Shown here: positions 21,335 through 30,103 of the stretch, piece by piece
Layout of the letters: each line of letters opens with the position of its first letter
Position numbering within the stretch: position 1 is the stretch's first letter
Assembly (NCBI RefSeq): GCF_016124105.1
Contig: NZ_JADGMQ010000004.1
Span: 62,001-126,000 of the forward strand
Source of the DNA: Aquamicrobium zhengzhouense
GTDB taxonomy: Bacteria; Pseudomonadota; Alphaproteobacteria; Rhizobiales; Rhizobiaceae
DNA length: 64,000 nucleotides
Direction of reading: 5' to 3'
Translations under genes and position numbers: made by a program
Notes under the pieces: model-generated
Databases searched by the model: none
What the model was told of the DNA's origin: nothing
What the model saw: the letters and a program-made list of their open reading frames with translations, nothing else

Positions 21335-21880
21335 TCAAACTGCAGAAGCTGTAAATCCTCCGCCTTTCGGCATCTGGTCACTTACGCTCTCCACCGGCAG
21401 CATCAGCCTCAGGGCCGGCGGCGCGTCCAGATTGACATCATGCGGGTACTCCTCCCGATGGTCACAATTCGTGCGATCACGACGCAGCCCGTTTGCGCGC
21501 AGCCAATCGAGTATCTGCCCGTAATGAGCCAGCACGTCTCCATCCTCGTGGCCGTGCCAGGAACTTGCGACTGTCATTTCGGGAATATGCTGTAGCTCGA
21601 AACCTGCGGGCATCGCTTCGGCTGGTTCAACGGAAATACCAGCAAAATATTCGAATGTTGCATCATCAACGGTGCGCGAGAGTGCCACGATCGGGCTCTT
21701 CCACATTGCTTTCCGGACATCTGAGAACGCCTGTACCTTACGCAGCAACTGTTCCGTCTCTCCCAACGCTGCTGCTTTGTATGTGCCGATCCAACGCAGT
21801 CCGCAGAGAATCTCCTGCGGCCTCTCGGAAAGCGCAATTGCGTGAGCCGCAAATGTTCCCTCACCGCAAAGCTGGCACAT
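21335..21880 (-). CDS. GyrI-like (effector-binding) domain protein
   Basis: A 181-aa soluble protein that starts MCQLCGEGTFAAHAIALSER and shows the GyrI/AraC effector-binding pattern: alternating strands with DATFEYFAGISVE in the middle and the segment MTVASSWHGHEDGDVLAHYG. It has no DNA-binding domain of its own, so it is a stand-alone ligand-binding type, possibly a small-molecule binding or antitoxic protein. The identification is at fold level only. It ends facing the ICMT-like gene and is divergent from the GntR gene. Confidence 0.6.
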   Translation of the reverse strand: MCQLCGEGTFAAHAIALSERPQEILCGLRWIGTYKAAALGETEQLLRKVQAFSDVRKAMWKSPIVALSRTVDDATFEYFAGISVEPAEAMPAGFELQHIPEMTVASSWHGHEDGDVLAHYGQILDWLRANGLRRDRTNCDHREEYPHDVNLDAPPALRLMLPVESVSDQMPKGGGFTASAV

Positions 21881-21937
21881 GATCTTCCACCTGTTCTCCT
21901 GAGTTCATCCGCCAAATGGCGTCGACGCACATGCTTC

Positions 21938-21949
21938 GTCAACGTTGAC
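21938..21949. promoter_or_regulatory. 12-base perfect palindrome in the gap before the GntR gene
   Basis: GTCAACGTTGAC is a perfect 12-base palindrome. It lies 58 bases before the GyrI-like start and 99 bases before the GntR start, in the only space shared by the two divergent genes. It has the shape of a dimeric operator. No regulator can be assigned from sequence alone. Confidence 0.35.
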
Positions 21950-22048
21950 ACTACGTCAGTTCGCCTGACTTTCGCGCAACACGCGGCGAAACTTCCCATG
22001 ACGCCACATATCTCGTAAGGGAAACACACAAGGCCCTTGAGATTTTGA

Positions 22049-22951
22049 ATGAAGACACCTGGCCTCGCAGCACGCATTGCAGCCGCTATCGGGAATGAGA
22101 TACGCGAAGGTCGCCTCGCCCCCGGTACACATCTTGTCGCGCAAATTATTGCTGATCAGTACGCAGTTTCACGCTTTCCCGCCAGCGAGGCGCTTAACCT
22201 CCTCGTGAAGCAAGGCCTTGCCCGCAAGGTTAAACATCGCGGGGTGTTTGTGAATGACCTGTCGCCCGCCCAGATGGCGCCAGCGGAAATCGAAATCGAC
22301 CTGATCGAGAAGACATATGCGCTGCTGGCAGACGATGTTCTAGAGGGTCGTCTGCCACAGACTGTCTCCGCTACGTTGCTGCGCGAGAACTACGGACTGA
22401 CCCAGGCACAGGTACAGACGCTGCTGACCCGTATCGTCAAGGAAGGCTGGCTGGAGCCCCGATCGGGATACGGCTATGCCTTCACGGAAATGCTGACGTC
22501 GCCCGATGCTCTGGTTCAAACTTATCGGATGCGCAGGGCGCTTGAGCCGAGCGCGCTGCTTGAACCCAGCTATCACATCGAATCATCCGTCGTGCAGCGG
22601 TTGCGAGGTATCGAAGAGCACCTTCTGAACGGTGGAATCGAGACGATGTCCGCCGAAGAACTCTATGATCGCGGTGTGAACTTTCACGAAGCGATCGTCG
22701 GTGCATCGAGAAATCCGTTCTTTCTCGATGCCTTGAAGCGGATCAACAGTATCCGCCGTCTGCTGGCCTATCGCTCCATGGGTTCCCGCGGCCGCTACTT
22801 CCAGCAAGCTCGAGAACACCTTGAAATTCTTGATCTTCTTGAGCGCGGAGAGAACGAAGAAGCTGCCGCAAAGCTCGAAGTTCATCTCTCGACCGTGATC
22901 CAGAATCTGGACGACATTCGCCCTCTCCTCGAAGGGAGATCGGTGCAGTAA
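22049..22951 (+). CDS. GntR-family transcriptional regulator (FadR-like)
   Basis: A 300-aa regulator. The N-terminal winged helix (about 1-70) shows IRAGRLAPG-type features as EIREGRLAPGTHLVAQIIA, then SRFPASEALNLLVKQGLA and a basic wing VKHRGVFV. A second winged-helix-like stretch (about 90-150) and a C-terminal helical FCD-like ligand domain (from about residue 155, TYRMRRALEPSALLEP) follow. It sits directly before the aconitase and tripartite tricarboxylate transporter genes on the same strand, so it probably responds to the transported tricarboxylate. An inverted repeat lies just after it. Confidence 0.88.
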   Translation: MKTPGLAARIAAAIGNEIREGRLAPGTHLVAQIIADQYAVSRFPASEALNLLVKQGLARKVKHRGVFVNDLSPAQMAPAEIEIDLIEKTYALLADDVLEGRLPQTVSATLLRENYGLTQAQVQTLLTRIVKEGWLEPRSGYGYAFTEMLTSPDALVQTYRMRRALEPSALLEPSYHIESSVVQRLRGIEEHLLNGGIETMSAEELYDRGVNFHEAIVGASRNPFFLDALKRINSIRRLLAYRSMGSRGRYFQQAREHLEILDLLERGENEEAAAKLEVHLSTVIQNLDDIRPLLEGRSVQ

Positions 22952-22957
22952 ATTGAA

Positions 22958-22985
22958 ATTGCATTTGGACACATAAATATGCAAT
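22958..22985. promoter_or_regulatory. Inverted repeat between the GntR gene and acnA, candidate operator
   Basis: ATTGCAT (22958-22964) and ATGCAAT (22979-22985) form a perfect inverted repeat with 14 A/T-rich bases between. It begins 7 bases after the GntR stop and ends 28 bases before the aconitase start, a natural place for an operator or promoter. Which protein binds is not shown by the sequence; the adjacent GntR protein is the obvious candidate. Confidence 0.4.
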
Positions 22986-23012
22986 CTGCGCACCAACTGG
23001 AAAGGTGGTGGT

Positions 23013-25631
23013 ATGGGTTTGCTTCCCCCGATTGTCGAAATTCAAAAACGGCGCGCGGTCGATCTCAAGACCGCGTTCCCCGGTCTTGAGCGTCTTCCTG
23101 TTGTCCTGCGGATTCTTCTGGAGAACCTGCTGCGCAACCGACCTGGGCCAGAAGTGGTCCGCCTGTTCAGGGACTGGCTGGCAACCGGTCACAGCGAAGC
23201 GGAGATCGAATTTCTCCCGAACCGGCTTTTGATGCACGACACCACCTGCGGCCCTGCTCTGGTCGATATTGCCGGACTTCGTGACGCGGTCGCAGAAGCC
23301 GGTGGAGATCCGCACCTCCTCAATCCGATCCTTCCGATCGACGTGTCGACTGACCATTCCATCGCGATCGATCGCTACAACGACAGCAACGCAGCTGCGT
23401 TCAACATGGCGCGCGAAGCAGAGCGCAATGCTGAGCGCTTTCGCCTGACCAAGTGGGCTGAATCTGCCCTGTCGAACTTCCGCGTGCATCCACCCGGCAC
23501 CGGCATCCTGCATACGATCAACATGGAGCAGCTTGCGACCGTGGTGGTCCGCGAGGATGCTGTCGGCGGATGGGTTCATCCCGATACGCTCATCGGCACC
23601 GACAGCCACACGCCGATGATCAACGGCGTTGGCGTTCTCGGTTGGGGCGTCGGCGGCCTGGAGGCCGAGGGCGTCATGTTCGGCCTTCCTGTCGTCATGC
23701 AATTGCCCGATGTTGTCGGCGTGCGCCTTACTGGTGCGCTGCCCGAAGGCGTTCTCGCGACTGACCTTGCCCTGCGCATCACCGAAATGCTGCGCAAGGA
23801 AGCGCTCGACAGCGCGTTCGTCGAGTTCTTCGGGCCCGGCATCGGGTCTATTTCAGTTGGCGACCGGGCGGTTGTGGCAAACATGGCGCCAGAATATGGC
23901 GCGCAGACTGCGTATTTCCCGATCGATTCCCACACCCTTGCGTATCTGCGCATGACAGGACGGCCGGACGATCTGGTCAGGCTGGTTGAGGAATATGCGC
24001 AGCTGAACGGCCTTTGGTATGATCCATCAGCTTCGCCCACCTATACCCGCGTGCTCGAGCTTGACCTCTCGTCAATCAGCATCAGCCTTGCGGGCCCTCG
24101 CCGCCCGCATGATCGTGTCGTCCCTTCCGAGGCAGCGGAAGCAATCGCCCAGATCTCTCAGAACAAGCAGCCATCGCAGTTCGCTCTCGGTCACGGCAGC
24201 GTTGCAATCGCGTCGATTACCAGTTGCACAAACACGACCGATCCCCGTCTGACGCTAGCGGCGGGGCTTCTCGCGCGTAAAGCCAGAGCACGTGGCCTAA
24301 AGGCTGCTCCCTGGGTGAAGACGGCGTTCTCTCCAGGGTCTCCTGCCGCCGAGCGCTATCTGGAACGCGCGGGCCTTCTTGATGATCTGGAGGCCATGGG
24401 CTTTGCCATAGTCGGCTACGGCTGCATGGCGTGCATCGGCAATACGGGGCCTCTGTCACCCGAGATGGAGCGAGCGATTGCCGAGGGATTGACTGCAACT
24501 GCGGTCATTTCTGGCAACCGCAATTTCCCGGGACGGGTGCATCCCCTGCTCGATGCGGGGTTCCTCGCCTCACCTCCTCTTGTCGTGGCCTATGCAATCG
24601 CAGGCACCAGCGCGATCGACATCCTTTCCGAAAAAATCGGCACCGACAAAGATGGCCAGCCGGTCTATCTGCGAGATATCTGGCCGTCATCCGCGGAGAT
24701 CGATGAAGCGTTTCATAAATCACATGACGCTGACGACTATCGCGAGGCATTTTCCAAGGCGAGCGCAAGCCGCCGCTGGCGAGAACTGGAAGCCCCTGCC
24801 GGCGCGCGCTTTCCATGGGATGAGACCTCCACCTATCTGCGTCGTCCTCCGTTTACACGCGGCGGACCGCAGAGCAGGCTCGGAAGCTATGATGCCGTGC
24901 CGCTGATGGTTCTTGGTGACGACATCACGACCGACCACATCTCACCTGCGGGTTCGATTGATGCGCGCAGCGAGACGGGCAAATATCTGATCGCGAACGG
25001 CGAAAATCCGCTCGATCTCAATGTCCATTCTTCTCGGCGTGGCAATTTCGAGTCGATGATCCGCGGCCTGTTCACCAATAAAAGCGTTGTGAACCACCTC
25101 GGAGCGGACATTCCTCCGGGATCTACGGTCGATGCGATGAGCGGCGAGATCGTTCCGCTTTACGTCGCGGCCGAGCGATACGCGGAGGCTGAAGAGAGCA
25201 GCGTGGTCTTTGCAGGCAAACGCTATGGGCAAGGTTCATCGCGCGACTGGGCCGCAAAGGGTCTGGCTCTTCTCGGAGTACGGGCAGTTCTTGCCTCTAG
25301 CTTCGAACGCATTCACCGTACTAACCTTATCGGTATGGGAATCCTGCCGCTGCGGTTACAAGATGAGATAGAGTCGACGGCGCTTGGACTGCGGCCCAGC
25401 GACAGAGTTCGGATCAATGCGGATCTGTCGCAATTGCGCGCTGATTTGTCGGTTCCTGTAAAAATACTTCGTGACGGGGCGGAGATAGTCCGCCTGACTG
25501 CCTTTGCCGAGGTCAAGACCGACCTCGAATTCCGTCAACTCGAAATTGGCGGCGTCGTGCCGCTGATCCTGACGCGAACCCTTGAGGGTACCGCGTCGGG
25601 GCAAACGACCTCACACGACAAGGTCAACTGA
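23013..25631 (+). CDS. acnA: Aconitate hydratase A family protein, in a transporter operon
   Basis: An 872-aa aconitase-type hydro-lyase that isomerises citrate and isocitrate via cis-aconitate, or a related tricarboxylate. The 4Fe-4S ligands are seen as Cys in ASITSCTNTTDPR and the pair in GYGCMACIGNTGPLS. HPDTLIGTDSHTPMINGVG and GDDITTDHISPAGSIDARS, both active-site segments, are intact, as is RYGQGSSRDWAAKG in the swivelling domain. It starts at ATG 23013 after AAAGGTGG. Its place between a GntR regulator and a Tct transporter suggests a dedicated catabolic copy and not the housekeeping TCA enzyme. Rhizobia normally have a separate acnA elsewhere. Confidence 0.92.
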   Translation: MGLLPPIVEIQKRRAVDLKTAFPGLERLPVVLRILLENLLRNRPGPEVVRLFRDWLATGHSEAEIEFLPNRLLMHDTTCGPALVDIAGLRDAVAEAGGDPHLLNPILPIDVSTDHSIAIDRYNDSNAAAFNMAREAERNAERFRLTKWAESALSNFRVHPPGTGILHTINMEQLATVVVREDAVGGWVHPDTLIGTDSHTPMINGVGVLGWGVGGLEAEGVMFGLPVVMQLPDVVGVRLTGALPEGVLATDLALRITEMLRKEALDSAFVEFFGPGIGSISVGDRAVVANMAPEYGAQTAYFPIDSHTLAYLRMTGRPDDLVRLVEEYAQLNGLWYDPSASPTYTRVLELDLSSISISLAGPRRPHDRVVPSEAAEAIAQISQNKQPSQFALGHGSVAIASITSCTNTTDPRLTLAAGLLARKARARGLKAAPWVKTAFSPGSPAAERYLERAGLLDDLEAMGFAIVGYGCMACIGNTGPLSPEMERAIAEGLTATAVISGNRNFPGRVHPLLDAGFLASPPLVVAYAIAGTSAIDILSEKIGTDKDGQPVYLRDIWPSSAEIDEAFHKSHDADDYREAFSKASASRRWRELEAPAGARFPWDETSTYLRRPPFTRGGPQSRLGSYDAVPLMVLGDDITTDHISPAGSIDARSETGKYLIANGENPLDLNVHSSRRGNFESMIRGLFTNKSVVNHLGADIPPGSTVDAMSGEIVPLYVAAERYAEAEESSVVFAGKRYGQGSSRDWAAKGLALLGVRAVLASSFERIHRTNLIGMGILPLRLQDEIESTALGLRPSDRVRINADLSQLRADLSVPVKILRDGAEIVRLTAFAEVKTDLEFRQLEIGGVVPLILTRTLEGTASGQTTSHDKVN

Positions 25632-25661
25632 GAACACCATTAACCCATGGGAGGTTAGAAA

Positions 25662-26630
25662 ATGCGTGGTTTGTTGAAAGCATTCGCCATCACCGGAGTG
25701 GCGCTGACATTGGGGCTGTCGTCTGCCTCAGCTCAGGACTCTCTTGGTGATGTTAGCCTGCTTGCTCCAGCTGGCGCTGGTGGCGGCTGGGACGCTGCGG
25801 CCCGTTCGCTGCAGCAGGTTCTGACCAGCGAGAAGCTGGTTTCGTCGGCGCAGGTGCTTAACGTTCCGGGCGCAGGCGGCACGGTCGGCCTTGCACAGTT
25901 TGTCAGCTCGGCAGGCAATGACCCCCGTCAGCTTTTCGTCGCGGGAATCACCCTCGTCGGCGCGATCATCTCAAACGGTGCTCCGGTCGATCTGACCCAG
26001 GTGACACCGATCGCACGTCTGACCGGTGACCCGCTGGCGATTGTCGTCCCGGCCTCATCTGACATCCAGACGGTCGATGACCTTCTCGCCAAGATCAAGG
26101 AAAACGTCGGTGGCACCATCTGGGCGGGCGGCTCGGCAGGTGGCGCTGATCACATGCTCGCAGCGATGATCACCCAGGCCGCAGGCGCTGATCCTGCAGC
26201 CGTCAACTACGTTGCCTATTCGGGCGGCGGCGAGGCGCTTGCAGCAATGCTCGGAAACCAGGTCACTGCGGGTATCTCCGGTTATGGCGAATGGCAGGCT
26301 CAGATCGAGTCTGGCGACCTGCGCGCACTGGCTATCTCCTATCCGGAGCCCATCGAGGGCATCGATGCACAGCCACTGAAGGCCCAGGGCGTGGATGTTG
26401 AGCTGGTCAACTGGCGCGCGCTCTTCGCTGGCAAGGATATCACGCCTGAGCAGAAGGCTGCGATCGATGCAGCCATCGAAAAGGTTGTGACTTCAGATGC
26501 GTGGAAGGAAATTCTGGCCGCCCGCGGCTGGAGTGACTACTACATGAGCGGAGATGAATTTGCTTCGTACCTCACTGAAGAGACCGAGCGTGTAAGGGGT
26601 GTCCTGACCTCCCTGGGTCTCGCGAAGTAA
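25662..26630 (+). CDS. tctC: Tripartite tricarboxylate transporter substrate-binding protein (TctC family)
   Basis: Periplasmic receptor of a TTT system (322 aa). It has a clear Sec signal peptide, MRGLLKAFAITGVALTLGLS, with cleavage after SASA, then the family opening VSLLAPAGAGGGWDAAARSL, where the P-loop-like segment binds a carboxylate. NVPGAGGTVGLAQFV and IWAGGSAGGADHMLAAMI are further family segments. A strong ribosome site (GGGAGG) precedes the ATG. It is the first transporter gene, with a strong hairpin after it. Confidence 0.92.
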   Translation: MRGLLKAFAITGVALTLGLSSASAQDSLGDVSLLAPAGAGGGWDAAARSLQQVLTSEKLVSSAQVLNVPGAGGTVGLAQFVSSAGNDPRQLFVAGITLVGAIISNGAPVDLTQVTPIARLTGDPLAIVVPASSDIQTVDDLLAKIKENVGGTIWAGGSAGGADHMLAAMITQAAGADPAAVNYVAYSGGGEALAAMLGNQVTAGISGYGEWQAQIESGDLRALAISYPEPIEGIDAQPLKAQGVDVELVNWRALFAGKDITPEQKAAIDAAIEKVVTSDAWKEILAARGWSDYYMSGDEFASYLTEETERVRGVLTSLGLAK

Positions 26631-26651
26631 GCTCCGTTCGTCAACTTGATC

Positions 26652-26672
26652 GCCGGGGCTACCAGCCCCGGC
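26652..26672 (+). terminator. Strong hairpin between tctC and tctB (intercistronic attenuator)
   Basis: GCCGGGGCT (26652-26660) pairs perfectly with AGCCCCGGC (26664-26672) with a 3-base loop, followed by CTTTC. It lies inside the operon and so would act as a partial terminator or 3' mRNA stabiliser. This would raise binding-protein expression relative to the membrane subunits. That is inference from position. Confidence 0.6.
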
Positions 26673-26686
26673 CTTTCGAGGGTGGT

Positions 26687-27157
26687 ATGAGTACATCGAC
26701 CAAAATCGCTAACAAGCCCGCGCTGGTGGTTGGGATCGCCTTGATCCTCGTAGCCATCCTCACGGCGTATGATGCAAGCACCATGAACATCCGCTCCGGC
26801 TACGGCGTCGGACCGAATGCAACGTCCTATCTGGTCGCGGGCATCCTTGCCATTCTTGGCTTTAGCCATCTGCCCGTCGCATTGAAGCGGATGGACGGCG
26901 ATGTGCCGTCGGCTGATTGGAAGGCGGTCGGCCTTGTGGGCCTGGCGCTCGCAAGCCTGATTATCTGCATCGCCATGGGGGGGGGCTTTGTGCTCGGCTC
27001 AGCGCTGCTCTTCGCCTTTACTGCTCGGGCATTCGGCAGGACGCGGTTCATCGCTGACTTCGCTATCGGTGTCGTTATCGGCTTCCTGATCTTCCTTCTC
27101 TTCAACAAGCTGCTTTCACTGTCCCTGCCTGTGGGACCGCTCGAGCGGCTATTCTGA
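26687..27157 (+). CDS. tctB: Tripartite tricarboxylate transporter small membrane subunit (TctB)
   Basis: A 156-aa membrane protein with four predicted helices, the layout of TctB. The segment GYGVGPNATSYLVAGILAIL near residues 37-56 is the typical first-loop motif. A ribosome site GAGGGTGG precedes the start. It lies 9 bases before tctA. Sequence identity is low across this family, so the assignment leans partly on gene order. Confidence 0.88.
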   Translation: MSTSTKIANKPALVVGIALILVAILTAYDASTMNIRSGYGVGPNATSYLVAGILAILGFSHLPVALKRMDGDVPSADWKAVGLVGLALASLIICIAMGGGFVLGSALLFAFTARAFGRTRFIADFAIGVVIGFLIFLLFNKLLSLSLPVGPLERLF

Positions 27158-27166
27158 GGCTCGGCT

Positions 27167-28666
27167 ATGGAAGTATTTAGCCTGCTCATTGATGGCTTCA
27201 GCGGCGCATTGACGCCGATGAACCTGCTTTTTGCTGCCATCGGCGTCTTTCTCGGCACTGCGGTCGGCGTATTGCCAGGCATCGGGCCAGCCCTGACAGT
27301 AGCCTTGCTTTTGCCGATCACCTTCCGCATGGATCCTGCGGGCTCGCTGATCATGTTCGCGGGTATTTACTATGGCGGCATGTATGGCGGCTCCACCACC
27401 GCTATTCTTTTGAACACGCCTGGTGAGGCTGCATCCGTCGTGACCGCAGTCGAAGGTAACCAGATGGCGCGTCAGGGACGCGGTGGTCCAGCGCTTGCCA
27501 CTGCCGCAATCGGCTCCTTCGTCGCTGCACTCGTCGCCACAATCGGCCTGGCATTCCTGTCGCCCTATATGGTCAAGGTAGCCGTCCGCTTTGGTCCGTG
27601 GGACTATTTCGGCCTGATGCTGATTGCCTTCGTGACCGTCTCGGCAACGTTCGGCGCTTCTCCTTTGCGCGGCTTGACCAGCCTTGCCGTTGGCCTGTGG
27701 CTCGGCCTTATCGGTATCGATCAGCTGACCGGTCAGGCTCGCTTGACCTACGGGGTGCCTCAACTGCTTGACGGTATCGAGGTGACGACACTCGCGGTCG
27801 GCATCTTCGCGCTCGGCGAATGCCTCTTTGTCGCCTCGCGCAACCTGATCGCTCCGGAAAAGCCGATCCCCGTCAAGGGATCGGTCTGGATGAGCCGCGA
27901 GGACTGGAAGCGCTCTTGGAAACCTTGGCTGCGTGGAACAGCGATCGGGTTCCCTATTGGGGCCCTGCCAGCTGGCGGTGCGGAAGTTCCGACCTTCCTC
28001 AGCTACAATATCGAGCGCAAGCTCGCTACCAAGCCCGAGGAATTTGGGCACGGTGCCATTGAAGGTGTGGCAGGTCCTGAAGCCGCAAATAATGCGTCGG
28101 CTGCAGGTACGCTCATTCCGCTTCTGACGCTCGGCCTGCCGACATCGGCAACGGCAGCTGTGATGCTTGCCGGGTTTCAGCAGTACAACATCCAGCCGGG
28201 ACCGCTTCTGTTTGCACAGCATGCGGACCTCGTTTGGGCGCTGATCGCCAGCCTGTTCATCGCCAACGTGATGCTGCTCGTCCTCAACCTCCCGCTCGTC
28301 GGGCTGTGGGTGAAGCTACTCGCCATCCCGCTGCCTTGGCTCTACGCCGGAATTCTGGTGTTCGCGACGATGGGCACCATCGCTGCCAACCCGTCCGTTG
28401 TCGAGCTGCTGCTGCTGGTAGGCTTTGGCTTATTGGGCTTCCTGATGCGGCGGTATGATTATCCGATTGCTCCAGCGATTGTCGGCCTGATCCTCGGACC
28501 TCTCGCGGAACTTGCATTGCGGCGTTCGCTGCAGATCAGCCAGGGCGACCCGATGATCCTGTTCCAACATTGGAGCTCGGCGACGATGATAGGCATCGCA
28601 GTCATCGCGTTGATCGTACCCTACCTCTTCAAGGGACTGTCGCGGATGGGGGCTGACGAAGACTAA
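27167..28666 (+). CDS. tctA: Tripartite tricarboxylate transporter large membrane subunit (TctA)
   Basis: The 499-aa permease of the TTT system with 10-12 predicted helices. It has the TctA family motifs [20 protein letters not shown] near residues 36-55 and [20 protein letters not shown] near 69-88, then the repeated half: [16 protein letters not shown] and [18 protein letters not shown]. It completes the GntR-acnA-tctCBA set. The sequence cannot say which tricarboxylate is taken up. A good terminator follows 27 bases after the stop. Confidence 0.94.
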   Translation: MEVFSLLIDGFSGALTPMNLLFAAIGVFLGTAVGVLPGIGPALTVALLLPITFRMDPAGSLIMFAGIYYGGMYGGSTTAILLNTPGEAASVVTAVEGNQMARQGRGGPALATAAIGSFVAALVATIGLAFLSPYMVKVAVRFGPWDYFGLMLIAFVTVSATFGASPLRGLTSLAVGLWLGLIGIDQLTGQARLTYGVPQLLDGIEVTTLAVGIFALGECLFVASRNLIAPEKPIPVKGSVWMSREDWKRSWKPWLRGTAIGFPIGALPAGGAEVPTFLSYNIERKLATKPEEFGHGAIEGVAGPEAANNASAAGTLIPLLTLGLPTSATAAVMLAGFQQYNIQPGPLLFAQHADLVWALIASLFIANVMLLVLNLPLVGLWVKLLAIPLPWLYAGILVFATMGTIAANPSVVELLLLVGFGLLGFLMRRYDYPIAPAIVGLILGPLAELALRRSLQISQGDPMILFQHWSSATMIGIAVIALIVPYLFKGLSRMGADED

Positions 28667-28693
28667 AGCTGCCCAAGCCTAACCTCACAGAGC

Positions 28694-28724
28694 AAGGCGC
28701 CGTTGCAACGCGACGGCGCCTTTT
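28694..28724 (+). terminator. Rho-independent terminator after tctA
   Basis: AAGGCGCCGT (28694-28703) pairs with ACGGCGCCTT (28713-28722) around a 9-base loop and runs into TTTTCTT. This is a classic intrinsic terminator, ending the tct transcription unit and separating it from the glycan genes. Confidence 0.85.
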
Positions 28725-28852
28725 CTTCGCCTACCGCAGCAACACACCAGGCTCATATGGAGGCTGATGCGGGTCCCCCTTTCGGCTGAATGGACGCCAG
28801 GTTGGTGCCGCGGATATCCTGCGGGACATCAGCCGCAGAGGTTCAACTTCAA

Positions 28853-30103
28853 ATGCCGCAGCCGACCTCGCCAGTACGTGTGCTGGTTGCCCCGCATAAT
28901 TTCGAGATCGGGGGAAGTCAGATAAACGCTTTGGAGCTGGCCGTGGCCGTGGCGAAGCTCCCCGGCTACGAAGTCATCTTATACGCGCCTGATGGTGAAC
29001 TGACCGAACGCGCGCGTCAGACCGGGCTTGAACTTCACCTCAGCACTCTTCGTGAGCACGCGCCGTCGCTTCCGCGTATCCAGGAGCTTTCGAAACTGGT
29101 CGATCATGCAGCCATCGACCTCGTGCACACATATGAATGGGCTCCAACTGTTGACGCTGTGATAGCCCTGGCATGGACCCGGCGGCTGCCTCTTCTATCG
29201 ACCATCCTCTCGATGGATTATCCGTGCTTTCTGCCCCCGGAGGTTCCAACGCTGTTCGGCACCAAGGAGATGTGGACCCAGGCCCTTTGCGAAGGCCGGA
29301 AAGCCTACCTTCTGGAGCCACCGGTCGACACGGAGCGCTTCCGGCCGGACGCGGTCGACGCATCGACAGTTTCCGCGGTGAGAAAAGAGTGTGATGCCGC
29401 CGCAGACGAGAAACTGATTGTCGTCGTCAGCCGCCTGAACGCGGTACTGAAGCTTGATGGCCTGCTTGCCCTCGTCAAAGCGGCTGGTGAGGTGGCGCGC
29501 AGCTTTCGTATCAAGCTTGCGATAATCGGTGATGGCCCTGCGCGTGAGCTGGTTCATCAGGAGGCCGAAAACGTAAACAAATGCGCTGGTCGAACAGTCA
29601 TTCACCTCCTCGGCGCAAGACATGATCCGCTTCCCTATTATGCCGCCGCCGATCTGGTCGTCGGGATGGGCAGTTCAGCACTGCGGGCGATGGCAGTCGG
29701 CAAGCCGCTGCTCGTCCAGGGTGAGAAAGGCTTCTGGAAAGTCGCGGACGAAGACTCGGCGGAGCTCTTCCTGTCGCAAGGTTGGTATGGGATCGGCGAC
29801 GGCGGCGCTTCAGTTAAAAACTGCGTGGCGCAGCTCAAGAAGCTGCTCGAAGCGCGAAAGGAGAACCTCGATCTCCTGGGGCGCTTTGGACGCAAGCTGG
29901 TTGTGGACGAGTACAGCCTGACTTCTGCAGCGGAATACCTGGCATGGATCTATCGTCAGGTTCTCGCCGCCCCCAAGGTCTCGAAGGGCGATGGCCTCGT
30001 GAACATAGCCCGACTCTTTCGCGAAATGACAAAATATCACACAGCGACGAGGTATCCGTGGGTTCGCACCGCCTCACGCAGACTTAGAGGCTTCCCTTCG
30101 TGA
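28853..30103 (+). CDS. Glycosyltransferase, GT4-like GT-B fold
   Basis: A 416-aa cytoplasmic transferase from ATG 28853. It opens with the GT-B N-terminal pattern RVLVAPHNFEIGGSQINALE, which includes the GGxxxN nucleotide-sugar loop of many GT4 enzymes, and in the C-terminal half it has IVVVSRLNAVLKLDGLLAL and the donor-site region SSALRAMAVGKPLLVQG. The normally conserved EX7E glutamates are not both evident in that region, so the donor and mechanism are uncertain. Its stop overlaps the next gene's GTG start. With the flippase and GT2 that follow, it likely builds a surface glycan. Confidence 0.85.
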   Translation: MPQPTSPVRVLVAPHNFEIGGSQINALELAVAVAKLPGYEVILYAPDGELTERARQTGLELHLSTLREHAPSLPRIQELSKLVDHAAIDLVHTYEWAPTVDAVIALAWTRRLPLLSTILSMDYPCFLPPEVPTLFGTKEMWTQALCEGRKAYLLEPPVDTERFRPDAVDASTVSAVRKECDAAADEKLIVVVSRLNAVLKLDGLLALVKAAGEVARSFRIKLAIIGDGPARELVHQEAENVNKCAGRTVIHLLGARHDPLPYYAAADLVVGMGSSALRAMAVGKPLLVQGEKGFWKVADEDSAELFLSQGWYGIGDGGASVKNCVAQLKKLLEARKENLDLLGRFGRKLVVDEYSLTSAAEYLAWIYRQVLAAPKVSKGDGLVNIARLFREMTKYHTATRYPWVRTASRRLRGFPS

